64,000 nucleotides of DNA from a bacterium 1xD42-87 (GCA_003611805.1 RAYM01000011.1:1-64000), one strand, 5' to 3'; shown: positions 41,532-50,885, counted from the stretch's first letter. Program-made: numbers and translations. The notes: a model not told the origin generated them from the letters alone.

Positions 41532-43135
41532 AAAAAAAGAAATCGGTGATCATGGTTTGGCTTGGCGTTCTTCTGTTGTGTTTAGGAAACATGCGGCCGG
41601 TATTGGCCCGGAACACGCTGCAGATAGGGATAGACCAGTACGAGGTGACGGATGAGGGAAAGATTTCCGTTTTTGTGAACAAGAACGAGGCGGAAGGTTT
41701 TTCGCCGTCGAAAGCGGAAAGCACTCTTATGATCGGGAAGAATACTCTGCAGATAGAGGATATCAAGACACTGCAGGAAATGAAAGAGCCGGTCACCTAT
41801 CTGTGCCTTGTGGATATTTCCGGGTCAATGACGGAAGAGGGAATCGGAGAGACTAAGGATGTGCTGAAGCAGTTTGTGGAAGCAAAAGCGGCGGAAGATA
41901 ATTTCTGCATTACAACAATGGGAAATGATGTGACATCTTCCGGCTTTCTGTCAGACAGTGATAAACTGACAGAGGTGGTGGACGGGATTCATCGCATCGG
42001 TACTGAGGATACCAATTTATATTACAGTATTACCGAGGCGCTGAACGTATTGAAAACGGACAAGGCGGTGCATAAGAAGCGGTGTCTGGTGATCTTTTCA
42101 GACGGGGAGGATGACCAGAAGAAAGGAATTACCCACAAAGAGGCGGAAGATGCAGTAAAAGAGAGTCATATTCCCGTTTTTACGGTGATGCTTACAGGTA
42201 ATAAACTGAAAGATGCGGAAGAGAGCGCCAAGATATTGGGGAGCTTTGCCAGAAATTCTGCGGGCGGAGAGCATTATGCGCCGCCGCTGGAGCCGGGAAC
42301 ATCCTATGAGGACATCTGTGCGGGTGTGAACAGCCGCCTGCGGTCGAGCATCGTAGTGAGCGGCCGGCTGGAGGAGATCAAGGAAGTAGGGGACGATACG
42401 GTATATATCGGAGTAACCCTGTCAGATGGGACAAGAGAGGCGTCCGACGGCATCACAGTTCCTGCCGGGACGATACTGGAAGCAATCGAGGCTCTGGATG
42501 AAGCAAGAAAAGCGGCAGATGTCAAGGTGACGGTAGTAAATGAACATAACGAAAATGAGATCAAGGAGGAAACCGCGCCCAGGGAGGAGCATCCCAACCG
42601 CCTGCCTGTGATTGCAGGCGCCGCATTTGCACTTGTGCTCATACTGGCGCTTGTGGTTATCTTGCTCCAAAAAAGAGGAAAAGAAGAGGATGACGGGGAA
42701 CAGGAGGAATGGGAAGACTTTGGCGGAAGAGAAGTGACAGAGGCAGCATTGAATGTTTCCTATGATTCCGTCACGGCAGCAGGTGGTCAGGGCGTGACCG
42801 ACAAGGTACAGACGGCGCAGAAGAAGGGGAAAGATAAAGTGCGGATCACCTTGTTCCAGATCGGACCGGGTGAAACGGAAAATTATCAGCTTGTCGTAAA
42901 AGACCGGGTGACGATAGGAAGGGATAAGAGCTGTCAACTGTCCCTTTCCAATGACACGGCGCTGTCCGGCAGACACTGTTCCATTTTGTACCGTGACGGC
43001 AGTGTGTATGTGGAGGATAAGGGGTCGACAAATGGAACTTTTGTAAACGGCGTGCCGATTGTCGGGGAATACAAGGTGGAAATGGATGATATTCTGCTGA
43101 TTGGTTCTTCTGAATATCGGATTACATGGGAATAA
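41528..43135 (+). CDS. secreted VWA-domain / membrane / FHA protein, 535 aa
   Basis: A signal peptide (about 1-27, ending near VLARNT) exports the N-terminus. A von Willebrand A domain (about 88-275) has the metal-site motif LVDISGSM and the later SDGEDDQKK. A membrane helix (about 358-382; LPVIAGAAFALVLILALVVIL) leads to a cytoplasmic FHA domain (about 440-535; VTIGRDKSCQLSLSN, SGRHCSI, GSTNGTFVNG). The protein could thus couple an outside ligand or surface contact to binding of a phosphorylated partner inside. The start overlaps the phosphatase stop (ATGA). Confidence 0.92.
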   Translation: MKKKKSVIMVWLGVLLLCLGNMRPVLARNTLQIGIDQYEVTDEGKISVFVNKNEAEGFSPSKAESTLMIGKNTLQIEDIKTLQEMKEPVTYLCLVDISGSMTEEGIGETKDVLKQFVEAKAAEDNFCITTMGNDVTSSGFLSDSDKLTEVVDGIHRIGTEDTNLYYSITEALNVLKTDKAVHKKRCLVIFSDGEDDQKKGITHKEAEDAVKESHIPVFTVMLTGNKLKDAEESAKILGSFARNSAGGEHYAPPLEPGTSYEDICAGVNSRLRSSIVVSGRLEEIKEVGDDTVYIGVTLSDGTREASDGITVPAGTILEAIEALDEARKAADVKVTVVNEHNENEIKEETAPREEHPNRLPVIAGAAFALVLILALVVILLQKRGKEEDDGEQEEWEDFGGREVTEAALNVSYDSVTAAGGQGVTDKVQTAQKKGKDKVRITLFQIGPGETENYQLVVKDRVTIGRDKSCQLSLSNDTALSGRHCSILYRDGSVYVEDKGSTNGTFVNGVPIVGEYKVEMDDILLIGSSEYRITWE

Positions 43136-43142
43136 GGAAAAT

Positions 43143-44912
43143 ATGAATTACAATAATCTATGTCCGCACTGCATGCGGGAGATACAAAAAAACGGAAAAG
43201 GCACCTGCCCATACTGTGGTTTTGATGATACATACGCGCCGGAACTTACCCACCAGCTGCGTCCTTTTACGGTTTTAAACGGGAAATATCTGGTTGGCAG
43301 TGTCCTTGGAGAGGGCGGCTTTGGCATAACGTATATCGGCTATGACCTGAATCTTGAACTGAGAACCGCAATCAAGGAATTTTATCCGAACGGCTTTTGC
43401 AGGCGGGAATCCTCCATCACAAATACGTTGTCTCCGTACGGCGGATCACAGGGAGAGTCATTTGAGAAATGGAGGAGCAGATTTATAAAAGAGGCCAAAA
43501 GTCTCGCGAAATGCACCAATCTGCCTGGCATAGTCGGGGTCAAGGATTTCTTTGAAGAAAACAATACGGCATATATTGTCATGGAATATCTGGAAGGGCA
43601 GACCTTAAAGGAATATTTAAACAGGCAGGGAGGAAAGCTTCCTGTGGGTCGGGCGCTGCAGGCGTTGGAGCCGGTTATGGTTTCTATGTCTCAGGTACAT
43701 AGGGCAGGGATCATTCATCGGGATATCAGCCCCGACAATATTATGATAACAACAGACGGCATGATGAAACTGCTGGATTTCGGCGCGGCCGTGGATCTGA
43801 TGAAGGAGGAGGAAAGAAGCCTCTCCATTATGTTGAAACCCGGCTATGCCCCGGAAGAACAGTATCGGACGAAAGGAAAACTGGGACCTTGGTCAGACGT
43901 CTATGCGCTTGCCGCAACGATTTATAAATGTATTACCGGCATTACGCCGCCGGAAGCGATGGAGCGAATGCGGGAGGATCATCTTGCCGCGCCCGGCAGT
44001 CTGGGAATAAACATGCCTCCTTCCGTGGAAGCCGCATTGCTGAAGGGAATGAGTGTATATGCGGACAATCGGTATCAGACTATGGATGAATTTCACCATG
44101 CACTGATGGCAAAGGCGGAGAAGGAAAAGACAGCGATATCGTGCAGGGAGAAAACGGTTTTACACAGGGAGAGCGCTGCAGAGCCTGTCCGTAAAGAAGA
44201 AGGCCGGCAAAAGCGCATCGAACCTGTGAAAATCGCAGGCTGTGCCGCTGTTCTCTTTATAGGATTCCTTATGTTTCTGCATCTGTCAGGGGACAACGGA
44301 AACCAGAGGGATGAGTCCGTACTGAGCATCCCTGAAGAAGGGGATGAGCGTGAGGCAGTTCCTGTTGAGAAAGAGGAAGAAACGGTATCAAGGGAGACGG
44401 CAGACAGTCTGGAAAGCGAACCGGGAATTGAAGAACAGGAGACGGAAGAGAAGGAAATCGTCACTTATCGTTACGAGTTTCTGGTGGGTGATGTGACATG
44501 GTATGAGGCCTATGAAGACTGTATTGCCCGGGGCGGGCATCTGGTGACGATCGAATCGCCGGAAGAATTTGAGATTTTGACAGAGCAGCTTATGGATCAG
44601 AAAATGGAACGTTATCTATTCTGGCTGGGCGGCATGCGCCTTGGTGAAAGCCGGGAGTACCATTGGGTCGATGAGGCGGGGAATATGGGAGAAGCCCCGC
44701 TTTGCGGCAGTGATGCTGCGGCGGAATATCAGGACTGCTGGCTGGAAGGGGAACCGAGTTATCAGAGCGGAGAGTCGCAGGAACGGTTTATGATGATGTT
44801 TTATAAAACGGACCAGGAGAGATGGGTATGGAATGACGTGGCGGAGGATCTGTTGTCTGAGGCGCCGTTTTATGAGGGAAGAATTGCATATATCTGTGAA
44901 TACGGCATGTGA
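43143..44912 (+). CDS. zinc-ribbon Ser/Thr kinase with extracellular C-type-lectin-like domain, 589 aa
   Basis: The N-terminal zinc ribbon (CPHCMRE...CPYCGF, about 7-24) is followed by a kinase domain (about 43-330): GEGGFGITY, the ATP Lys in TAIKEFYPNGF, HRDISPDNIM (about 192), LDFGAA (about 212) and PGYAPEEQY. The catalytic loop has Ser where most Ser/Thr kinases have Lys. A helix (about 363-382) crosses the membrane and the outside part ends in a C-type-lectin-like domain (about 441-589; VTWYEAYEDCIARGGHLVTI ... WVWNDV ... AYICEY). It probably senses an outside ligand. Start 43,143 follows AAGGAA. Confidence 0.92.
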   Translation: MNYNNLCPHCMREIQKNGKGTCPYCGFDDTYAPELTHQLRPFTVLNGKYLVGSVLGEGGFGITYIGYDLNLELRTAIKEFYPNGFCRRESSITNTLSPYGGSQGESFEKWRSRFIKEAKSLAKCTNLPGIVGVKDFFEENNTAYIVMEYLEGQTLKEYLNRQGGKLPVGRALQALEPVMVSMSQVHRAGIIHRDISPDNIMITTDGMMKLLDFGAAVDLMKEEERSLSIMLKPGYAPEEQYRTKGKLGPWSDVYALAATIYKCITGITPPEAMERMREDHLAAPGSLGINMPPSVEAALLKGMSVYADNRYQTMDEFHHALMAKAEKEKTAISCREKTVLHRESAAEPVRKEEGRQKRIEPVKIAGCAAVLFIGFLMFLHLSGDNGNQRDESVLSIPEEGDEREAVPVEKEEETVSRETADSLESEPGIEEQETEEKEIVTYRYEFLVGDVTWYEAYEDCIARGGHLVTIESPEEFEILTEQLMDQKMERYLFWLGGMRLGESREYHWVDEAGNMGEAPLCGSDAAAEYQDCWLEGEPSYQSGESQERFMMMFYKTDQERWVWNDVAEDLLSEAPFYEGRIAYICEYGM

Positions 44913-44993
44913 TTTCGGCAGGGAGCGGGTCAGGAGGGTGTGGAAACAGACGTCAGGCGGATGCGGAGTTTTGGAATTGAGGAGAATGGAAAG

Positions 44994-47336
44994 ATGGATG
45001 TTGAAAAATTATGTATGGGATGTATGAAAGAGTTGAAGACGCCGGGGATTTGTCCGAATTGCGGATATAATCCGGCGGCCGTGAGCACGGAAGGGCATTA
45101 TCTGAAACCCTATACAATCTTAAACGGCAAATATCTTGTGGGCAGAGTGCTCGGCGAGGGTGGTTTCGGCATTACCTATATCGGATTTGACATCAATTTG
45201 GAACTGCCGATCGCCATCAAAGAGTTTTACCCAAACGGCTATGTTACGCGGGAAAGCGATGTGACAAGCCTGGTAAGTGTTTATCGGGGGACGAATCTGG
45301 AAGCTATTTCCAAGTGGAAGAGTAATTTCATTCGGGAAGCGAGAACGCTGGCCAAGTGTTCTCATCTGTCCGGCATTGTAGGCGTGAAGGATTTCTTTGA
45401 AGAGAATGGCACGGCCTATATAGCGATGGAGTATTTGGAGGGCATGACCTTGAAAACGTATGCCAAGTCCTGCGGCGGGAGAGTGGAAGTCAGCCATCTG
45501 CTGAACTGCCTGGAGCCGGTTATGGCCTCTCTCGCAAAAGTACATGATTCAGGACTGATTCACAGAGATATCAGCCCGGACAATATTATGCTGTTGGAAA
45601 ACGGCAGTATGAAGCTGTTGGATTTTGGCGCGGCCAGGGATTATTCCGCGGAAGATGAAAAAAGTCTGTCCGTTCTGCTGAAACCGGGATACGCGCCGGA
45701 AGAACAGTATCGGACGAGAGGAAAACAGGGGCCGTGGTCAGACGTTTACGCGTTTGCGGCAACTATTTATAAATGTATAACAGGCGTTACACCACCGGAA
45801 TCAATGGAGCGGATGCGGGAGGATGACTTAAAGAAGCCGTCGGAATTTGGTGTGGCAATTTCTCCGCAAATAGAAGCAGCGTTGGTCAAGGGAATGGCAG
45901 TGTATGCGGAGAACAGATATCAGTCCATGTCTGAGTTTATGGACGCACTGATGGCAGACAGCCGGCGCATGATGACAGGACGCCCGGCGGATGCCGCCAC
46001 AGGACGCCCGGCAGATGCTGCCATAGGACGCCCGGCAGATGCTGCCATAGGACAGCCGGTGAAAGAGCAGGAACCGCTTGCGCCGGTGAAGCAGGATCAG
46101 GTGACGAGGGAGACGACTGGCCGGGAAGCGGGGGACATGGTTGAGAAAGCGGTATCTTTTGCCAAAAAGTATTGGGCTGTCATTGCCGCGGTCTGCGTGG
46201 TGCTGCTGATCATCCTGATCACATCGGGAGGCAGGAAAGAGGAAACGGATTCTGCGGAAGGTTTGGAAACGATACAGACAGAGCCGGCTGATGCAGAGCA
46301 GCCGGAACAGGAGGAAGAGGAGGAAAACCGGGAAGACCCGGAGCAGAAGGCGGCGGCTCTTCTTGAGGAAGGCAGGACGAATCTGGCGGAGGGAAATTTC
46401 GGAAACGCGAAACAATGTTTTGCCGAGGCCAAAAGCTTAGCGCCGGAGAATGCGGAGATTTATCTTGCGGAGAGCGATCTGTATATGCAGGAAGAAGATT
46501 ATATGTCAGCGATGTCCGTTCTCGCTGAAGGAATTTCACGGACAGAAAACATTATGCTGGATGCGAGAAGAAACGAGCTGCTCGACAGCATTCACCTGAC
46601 AAGGCAGGAAAAATATATGGATGATACCGTCCGGGAAATCTGTGAGTACAATGCGGATGGGCTGATACAGGCGCGGTATCGGTACGATTCGGAGGGAGAT
46701 CTGGAGAGTTGGGACGAGTATGTGTATAATGACGGTGTTTTGGCCTCCGAGGTTTCTTATTATGAGAATGGCGTGAAAAGGAGCGGAATCGCCTATAATG
46801 AGGACGGGACGGAAAATGTTTACGCGGCCTATGACAGAAGCGGACAGATGACGGATGTGTATATTGCAGAGTACGCAGCATCCGGCAGACTGGCGCGAAA
46901 AGAGTATTATGAGACGCGGGGGCTGACCCTAAATTCCAGCATGGACAGGGTGTTAAGGAACGGCGTGAAATGGTGGAAGATTTATGACTATGACGAGTAT
47001 GGCAACCAGATTCTGGATACCAGCTATAATAAAAACGGGTCTGTGAGCAGCTGGCAGGAATACTATTATGATAATGCCGGCAATACGGTAGGATATGCGG
47101 CATTCTATGCGGACGGCATGATGAATGCCCGTGGGGAATGCTCCTATGATGAGGAGGGAAGGCAGACCGGCATCGCAGAGTACGATGCGGACGGAAATCT
47201 GAATCGGAAAGTGGAATACGAATATGATTCCTTTGGAAGCTGTGTTACGGAAAGACGTTACTATGGGAACGCCGATGAGGTTTCAGAAGAAGTGGAATAT
47301 GTGAATGTTTATGAGCTTTCGGAGAACGTGAGATAG
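44994..47336 (+). CDS. zinc-ribbon Ser/Thr kinase with extracellular TPR and YD-type repeats, 780 aa
   Basis: It is paralogous to the preceding kinase through residue about 325: zinc ribbon (CMGCMKE...CPNCGY), GEGGFGITY, IAIKEFYPNGY, HRDISPDNIM, LDFGAARDY and GYAPEEQY. A linker with three copies of an eight-residue repeat (GRPADAAx, about 329-352) precedes a membrane helix (about 390-411). Outside are two or more TPR-like helices (about 450-525; ALLEEGRTNLAEGNFGNAKQ) and then beta-rich repeats of the form YDxxGxxxxxxxY (about 545-775), as in YD/MORN-type repeats. Start 44,994 is chosen over GTG 44,940 because GAGGAGA precedes it. Last gene of the cluster. Confidence 0.92.
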   Translation: MDVEKLCMGCMKELKTPGICPNCGYNPAAVSTEGHYLKPYTILNGKYLVGRVLGEGGFGITYIGFDINLELPIAIKEFYPNGYVTRESDVTSLVSVYRGTNLEAISKWKSNFIREARTLAKCSHLSGIVGVKDFFEENGTAYIAMEYLEGMTLKTYAKSCGGRVEVSHLLNCLEPVMASLAKVHDSGLIHRDISPDNIMLLENGSMKLLDFGAARDYSAEDEKSLSVLLKPGYAPEEQYRTRGKQGPWSDVYAFAATIYKCITGVTPPESMERMREDDLKKPSEFGVAISPQIEAALVKGMAVYAENRYQSMSEFMDALMADSRRMMTGRPADAATGRPADAAIGRPADAAIGQPVKEQEPLAPVKQDQVTRETTGREAGDMVEKAVSFAKKYWAVIAAVCVVLLIILITSGGRKEETDSAEGLETIQTEPADAEQPEQEEEEENREDPEQKAAALLEEGRTNLAEGNFGNAKQCFAEAKSLAPENAEIYLAESDLYMQEEDYMSAMSVLAEGISRTENIMLDARRNELLDSIHLTRQEKYMDDTVREICEYNADGLIQARYRYDSEGDLESWDEYVYNDGVLASEVSYYENGVKRSGIAYNEDGTENVYAAYDRSGQMTDVYIAEYAASGRLARKEYYETRGLTLNSSMDRVLRNGVKWWKIYDYDEYGNQILDTSYNKNGSVSSWQEYYYDNAGNTVGYAAFYADGMMNARGECSYDEEGRQTGIAEYDADGNLNRKVEYEYDSFGSCVTERRYYGNADEVSEEVEYVNVYELSENVR
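45978..46049 (+). repeat. three 24-base tandem repeats inside the kinase gene
   Basis: Three in-frame copies of a 24-base unit beginning GGACGCCCGGC (45,978-46,001, 46,002-46,025, 46,026-46,049) encode GRPADAA plus Thr or Ile; copies two and three are identical. Copy number can change without breaking the reading frame. Confidence 0.85.
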
Positions 47337-47465
47337 GGCGGTTGTAGTTTGCGCGTAAACGTACATGTAACTTTTCGAAAAATTTTTGCAAAAATTTTCA
47401 TTTAGGGCTTGATTTAGACAAAATTTTTTGATACAATTCTCTTTGTAAAATTCCCCTTTTACACT

Positions 47466-47503
47466 GGACAGGTGATCGGCTCTAGGGCTTCACCTGTTCT
47501 TTT
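47466..47503 (+). terminator. terminator of the kinase cluster
   Basis: ACAGGTGA (47,468-47,475) pairs with TCACCTGT (47,490-47,497), plus two outer pairs, followed by TCTTTTATG. It lies about 130 bases after the second kinase gene. Confidence 0.75.
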
Positions 47504-47507
47504 ATGT

Positions 47508-47534
47508 CCGCGCATAAGCTCTGCTTATGCGCGG
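47508..47534. repeat. 12-bp perfect palindrome
   Basis: CCGCGCATAAGC (47,508-47,519) pairs with GCTTATGCGCGG (47,523-47,534) around a three-base loop. It is at the 3' end of the leftward transporter operon but lacks a T run there; it may protect mRNA ends or be a REP-like element. Confidence 0.55.
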
Positions 47535-47546
47535 ATTGCGCGGCGA

Positions 47547-48350
47547 TTATTTCGACAACAGTATTCGGTCATTATCCAACTGCTTCCCCGCGCGCATCTT
47601 AAACTGCTCCAGCAGGTCGTCTACGGTGAGCTTTTCCCGTGCTTTTCCCGATACGTCAAAAACAATACGTCCGCCGTCCATCATAAGCGTGCGGTTTCCG
47701 AGGGAAAGCGCCTGATGCATATTGTGTGTGACCATCAGACAGGTGATATGCCGGTCAGAGATGATTTTTTCTGTGAGGGCCAGCACTTTGTCCGCTGTGG
47801 CGGGGTCAAGGGCGGCGGTGTGCTCGTCGAGCAGAAGAATGCGGGGCGTAACCATGGTTGCCATCAGAAGCGTGAGCGCCTGTCTCTGACCGCCGGAAAG
47901 AAGCCCGACGGGCTGTTTCATCCGGTCTTTCAGCCCCATGTCCAGGAGGGCAAGCTGTTCCCTGAACTTCTTTTTTTCCTTGGCGCTGATCCGGCTGAAA
48001 TAGGCGTGTCTTTTGGTGGCGGCGCGCAGATAGGCGAGCGCCATATTCTCTTCGATCGTCATGTGGGGCGCGGTTCCTTTCAGGGGGTCCTGAAAAAGGT
48101 GACCGATCACTTTGCTGCGCACATGCTCTTTGCAGTAAGTGATATCTTCGCCGCCCAGGACAATCCGTCCCTCATCCACGAAAAAGTTTCCCGTGATGGC
48201 GTTGAAGAGCGTGGACTTTCCCGCGCCGTTACTGCCGACAATGGTGGCGAAATCGCCGTCTTCCAGAGCGAGGTTCACTTGGTCAAGCGCCTTTTTCTCG
48301 TTGACGGTGCCGGGGTTAAACGTTTTGGAAACGGAATCAATGACTAACAT
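47547..48350 (-). CDS. trpZ: ABC transporter ATP-binding protein, tryptophan type, 267 aa
   Basis: A complete ABC ATPase: Walker A GSNGAGKST (about 43), Q-loop LFQDPLKG, signature LLSGGQRQALTL (about 150), Walker B ILLLDEHTAALDP (about 170) and H-loop VTHNMHQA. It powers the importer formed with the permease and binding protein encoded just upstream. Start 48,350 has GGAGGAATCC upstream and overlaps the permease stop by 14 bases; the longer frame is not supported. The three-gene order and the Trp T-box in the leader match trpXYZ transporters. Confidence 0.88.
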   Translation of the reverse strand: MLVIDSVSKTFNPGTVNEKKALDQVNLALEDGDFATIVGSNGAGKSTLFNAITGNFFVDEGRIVLGGEDITYCKEHVRSKVIGHLFQDPLKGTAPHMTIEENMALAYLRAATKRHAYFSRISAKEKKKFREQLALLDMGLKDRMKQPVGLLSGGQRQALTLLMATMVTPRILLLDEHTAALDPATADKVLALTEKIISDRHITCLMVTHNMHQALSLGNRTLMMDGGRIVFDVSGKAREKLTVDDLLEQFKMRAGKQLDNDRILLSK

Positions 48351-49290
48351 TGGCGGATTCCTCCTTTCTGCAGGCGTTTCGGTTTCTGTTCCGCTGTCTG
48401 TAAAATGCGGACTTCTCCCTGAGATAGGGGAAGGAGATGGCAATGGCAACGATGACGGCGGAGACAAGCTTGAGCGCTTCCGCAGGCACGTTCAGGCGGA
48501 GCGCCAGCGCTACGATAAAGCGGTAGAGACAGCTTCCTAAAATTACTCCTGTTATCTTTTTGAACATACTGCCTTTCCCGACGAGGGTTTCCCCGATAAT
48601 CAGGCTTGCCAGTGCGATCGTCACCATGCCGGTCCCCAGATTGATGTCGCAGGATTTCTGATACTGCCCGAGGATCGCGCCGGAGAGGGCGGTCAGCGCG
48701 TTTGCCACACAGAGTCCCACGGTGATCATAAACAGGGGATTGATGCTGGATGCCCGCACCATATGCTCGTTGTCCCCGGTGGCACGGATGGAGAGCCCGA
48801 GCCGTGTGTTCAGAAACAGAGATAAAATAACACCAATTACCATTACAATCGCCAGGGTAATCAGCAGTTTATACCAGTCCTCGTACCAGCCGTAGGGGAG
48901 CTTTTCTTTTGCCAGACTGAAAACGGTATCGCAGGCGAACAGATTTACGTTGGAAGAAAAGCCCATCACGGCGATATTGACTGTGTAAAGACCTGTATTG
49001 ACGATGATACCTGCCAGAATGGAGGGAACCCCCATTCTGGTCTGTAAAAAGGCTGTGACGAAGCCGGAGCAGACGCCCGCGCCCATGGCGGCGAAGAGCG
49101 CCAGGACGGGATGCCCGGACAGCGTCACCATGGCGCCCACCGCACAGCCTAAAGTGAAACAGCCGTCGGTGGACAGATCCGCGATATTCAGGATGCTGAA
49201 TGAGAGAAACAGCGCCAGCGCCACCAGGGCGTAGATACAGCCCAGTTCCAGGGCGCTTTGTAAAATGGAAAGGGAAAATATTGTACTCAT
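48337..49290 (-). CDS. trpY: ABC transporter permease, tryptophan type, 317 aa
   Basis: A membrane protein of about nine helices of the branched-chain amino acid/LIV-H-like permease type, with typical segments GCIYALVALALFLSFSILNI, NTRLGLSIRATGDNEHMVRA and GTGMVTIALASLIIGETLVG. It forms the channel through which the T-box-controlled substrate passes. Start 49,290 is preferred over 49,302 since GAGG then lies about six bases upstream. It overlaps the ATPase gene at its 3' end and follows the binding-protein gene by about 100 bases. Confidence 0.88.
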   Translation of the reverse strand: MSTIFSLSILQSALELGCIYALVALALFLSFSILNIADLSTDGCFTLGCAVGAMVTLSGHPVLALFAAMGAGVCSGFVTAFLQTRMGVPSILAGIIVNTGLYTVNIAVMGFSSNVNLFACDTVFSLAKEKLPYGWYEDWYKLLITLAIVMVIGVILSLFLNTRLGLSIRATGDNEHMVRASSINPLFMITVGLCVANALTALSGAILGQYQKSCDINLGTGMVTIALASLIIGETLVGKGSMFKKITGVILGSCLYRFIVALALRLNVPAEALKLVSAVIVAIAISFPYLREKSAFYRQRNRNRNACRKEESANVSH

Positions 49291-49396
49291 GGGATACCTC
49301 ATTCATAAAAAATACAGTTGCTGTTTATAGTTGTGATTTAATCATAGGGGCAAAACTTTGCATTTTAAGACGGTGTGATTCTGTTGGTGCAGGTGT

Positions 49397-50542
49397 TTAG
49401 TTAAATTCTTCCGCCGTCTGGATTTCTACCAGGCTGGAGCATTTGTCCGCGAACATACTGTAGTCAAGCCCGATTGCTTCCGCGGTCTCGGTGTTCACCG
49501 TGGCGATGCCGTTGTCCATGGTCTGTACGGCAAGGGATGAGGGTTCTTTGCCTTCGGCAAGAATCGCTGCCGCCATATCCGCGGTGGCGGTGCCGAGCTC
49601 CACATAGTTCACGCCGTAACCCATAAACGCGCCGTTTAAGGCAAAGGAGTCCGCGCCGCCGTAGTGGGGCACTTTTGCGTCGATGAATTTCTCATAGATG
49701 GCGAGTTCCGCCGTCATCACATTGTTGTCGGTGGGTGTGAAGACCGCCTCTGCGCCGGAGGAGAGCAGGGCGTCCGCCGCGAGGGAGATTTCCCCGTTGT
49801 TGGTGCCTGTCTTTTCTATCACGGTTATGCCTTTTGCTTCACAGTAAGCTTTGGCAGCGGCGATGGCGGCGGTGGAAGCGTCCTGACTTTTGTCGTAGAG
49901 CAGTCCCACCGTCTGGATATCCGGGTTGGCGGCAAGCATCAGGTCGAAAACGGCTTCTGTGTTCAGGGCGTCCGAAGTGCCTGTAATGTTGGAACCCGGT
50001 GCGTCCATGGATGCCACAAGCCCTGCGCCCACAGGATCGGAGACAGCGGAGAACACCACAGGGATCAGGCTGCCGTCATCCCGCGGGTTTTCCGCGGTGG
50101 CATTCTGCATGACCATGGCGACCGGCGTGGCGACCGGAATAATGAGGTCCACATCGGAGGCGATCAGGTCTGTGGCAATCTGGTTCATGGTGGTGGCATC
50201 CGCCTGCCCGTTGTAGGTGTAGTTTTTGTAGTCAAAGGAAATGCCGAGTTCTTCGGATTTTTTGTCAAGTTCCGTCTGAATGGCGGCAACGATCTGGTTT
50301 AAGGACGCGTCGTCCACGTACTGTACGATGCCGACTTTGTAAGAACTGCCGGACGCGGCTTCCGCAGTATCAGCGTCTGGTGCATTGTCAGTATCGGCGG
50401 GCGTTTCGGCGTTTTCTGTGTCAGCGGAGGCTCCGCTGTCGGAAGCAGCTGCGCCGGCATTGCTGCCGTTCGCGCCGCAGCCCGTGAGAGCGGCGGTGAG
50501 AACAGCGCCTGTGAGTAACAGTGTGATAGATTTCTTTTTCAT
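49397..50542 (-). CDS. trpX: ABC transporter substrate-binding lipoprotein, tryptophan type, 381 aa
   Basis: A lipoprotein signal with lipobox ALTGC (Cys about 21) and an acidic Ala/Asp/Thr linker precede a two-lobe periplasmic-binding-protein fold (about 65-381) of the ABC_sub_bind type: YKVGIVQYVDDASLNQIVAA, VVFSAVSDPVGAGLV, SGAEAVFTPTDNNVM. It would capture tryptophan outside the cell and deliver it to the permease. Start 50,542 has GGAGGAAATT directly upstream; the longer reading back to 50,815 runs through the T-box leader and is not coding. The T-box specifier UGG supports tryptophan. Confidence 0.9.
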   Translation of the reverse strand: MKKKSITLLLTGAVLTAALTGCGANGSNAGAAASDSGASADTENAETPADTDNAPDADTAEAASGSSYKVGIVQYVDDASLNQIVAAIQTELDKKSEELGISFDYKNYTYNGQADATTMNQIATDLIASDVDLIIPVATPVAMVMQNATAENPRDDGSLIPVVFSAVSDPVGAGLVASMDAPGSNITGTSDALNTEAVFDLMLAANPDIQTVGLLYDKSQDASTAAIAAAKAYCEAKGITVIEKTGTNNGEISLAADALLSSGAEAVFTPTDNNVMTAELAIYEKFIDAKVPHYGGADSFALNGAFMGYGVNYVELGTATADMAAAILAEGKEPSSLAVQTMDNGIATVNTETAEAIGLDYSMFADKCSSLVEIQTAEEFN

Positions 50543-50579
50543 AATTTCCTCCATTTCAATCTTCTTTTTGATTAATAAA

Positions 50580-50885
50580 ATAATAAAACCGCCCCAGACT
50601 AAAGTCTGAGACGGTAATAAACGTAGGTTATTATCGCGGTACCACTCAAATTGATGCGGGAACACAGTCCCGATCCGCTTTTTCCATATACAGTCATATA
50701 TGCCGCCTTGGTAACGGGTGCGGTTCCCGCCAGAGGCTACTCTGTCGGCATGGATACTGACATTTCGACCCGGCCTCGAAAGTCCATTCGGTATAAGCGC
50801 CATGCCGTCTTTCACCAGCTGACGGCTCTCTGTAATGGGTAACTCATACGTACTACTCTTTCTCGAAGGTTTGTGATATGTGTTT
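50580..50885 (-). promoter_or_regulatory. tryptophan T-box riboswitch leader
   Basis: On the minus strand the leader starts near 50,885 with stem I sequences (AGAGAG, GGTGAAAG), carries a candidate specifier UGG (50,786-50,784, in GAATGGAC), the conserved T-box sequence TGGTACCGCGATAAT (50,645-50,631) and a terminator whose arms (50,615-50,604 and 50,600-50,590) are followed by TTTTATTATTT. Uncharged tRNA-Trp would bind, stabilise the antiterminator and switch on the downstream trpXYZ genes. Confidence 0.93.

Noticed and set aside
50543-50815. N-terminal extension of the tryptophan-binding lipoprotein
   Set aside because: The frame runs through the T-box leader and would bury the lipoprotein signal; a strong RBS precedes the internal ATG.
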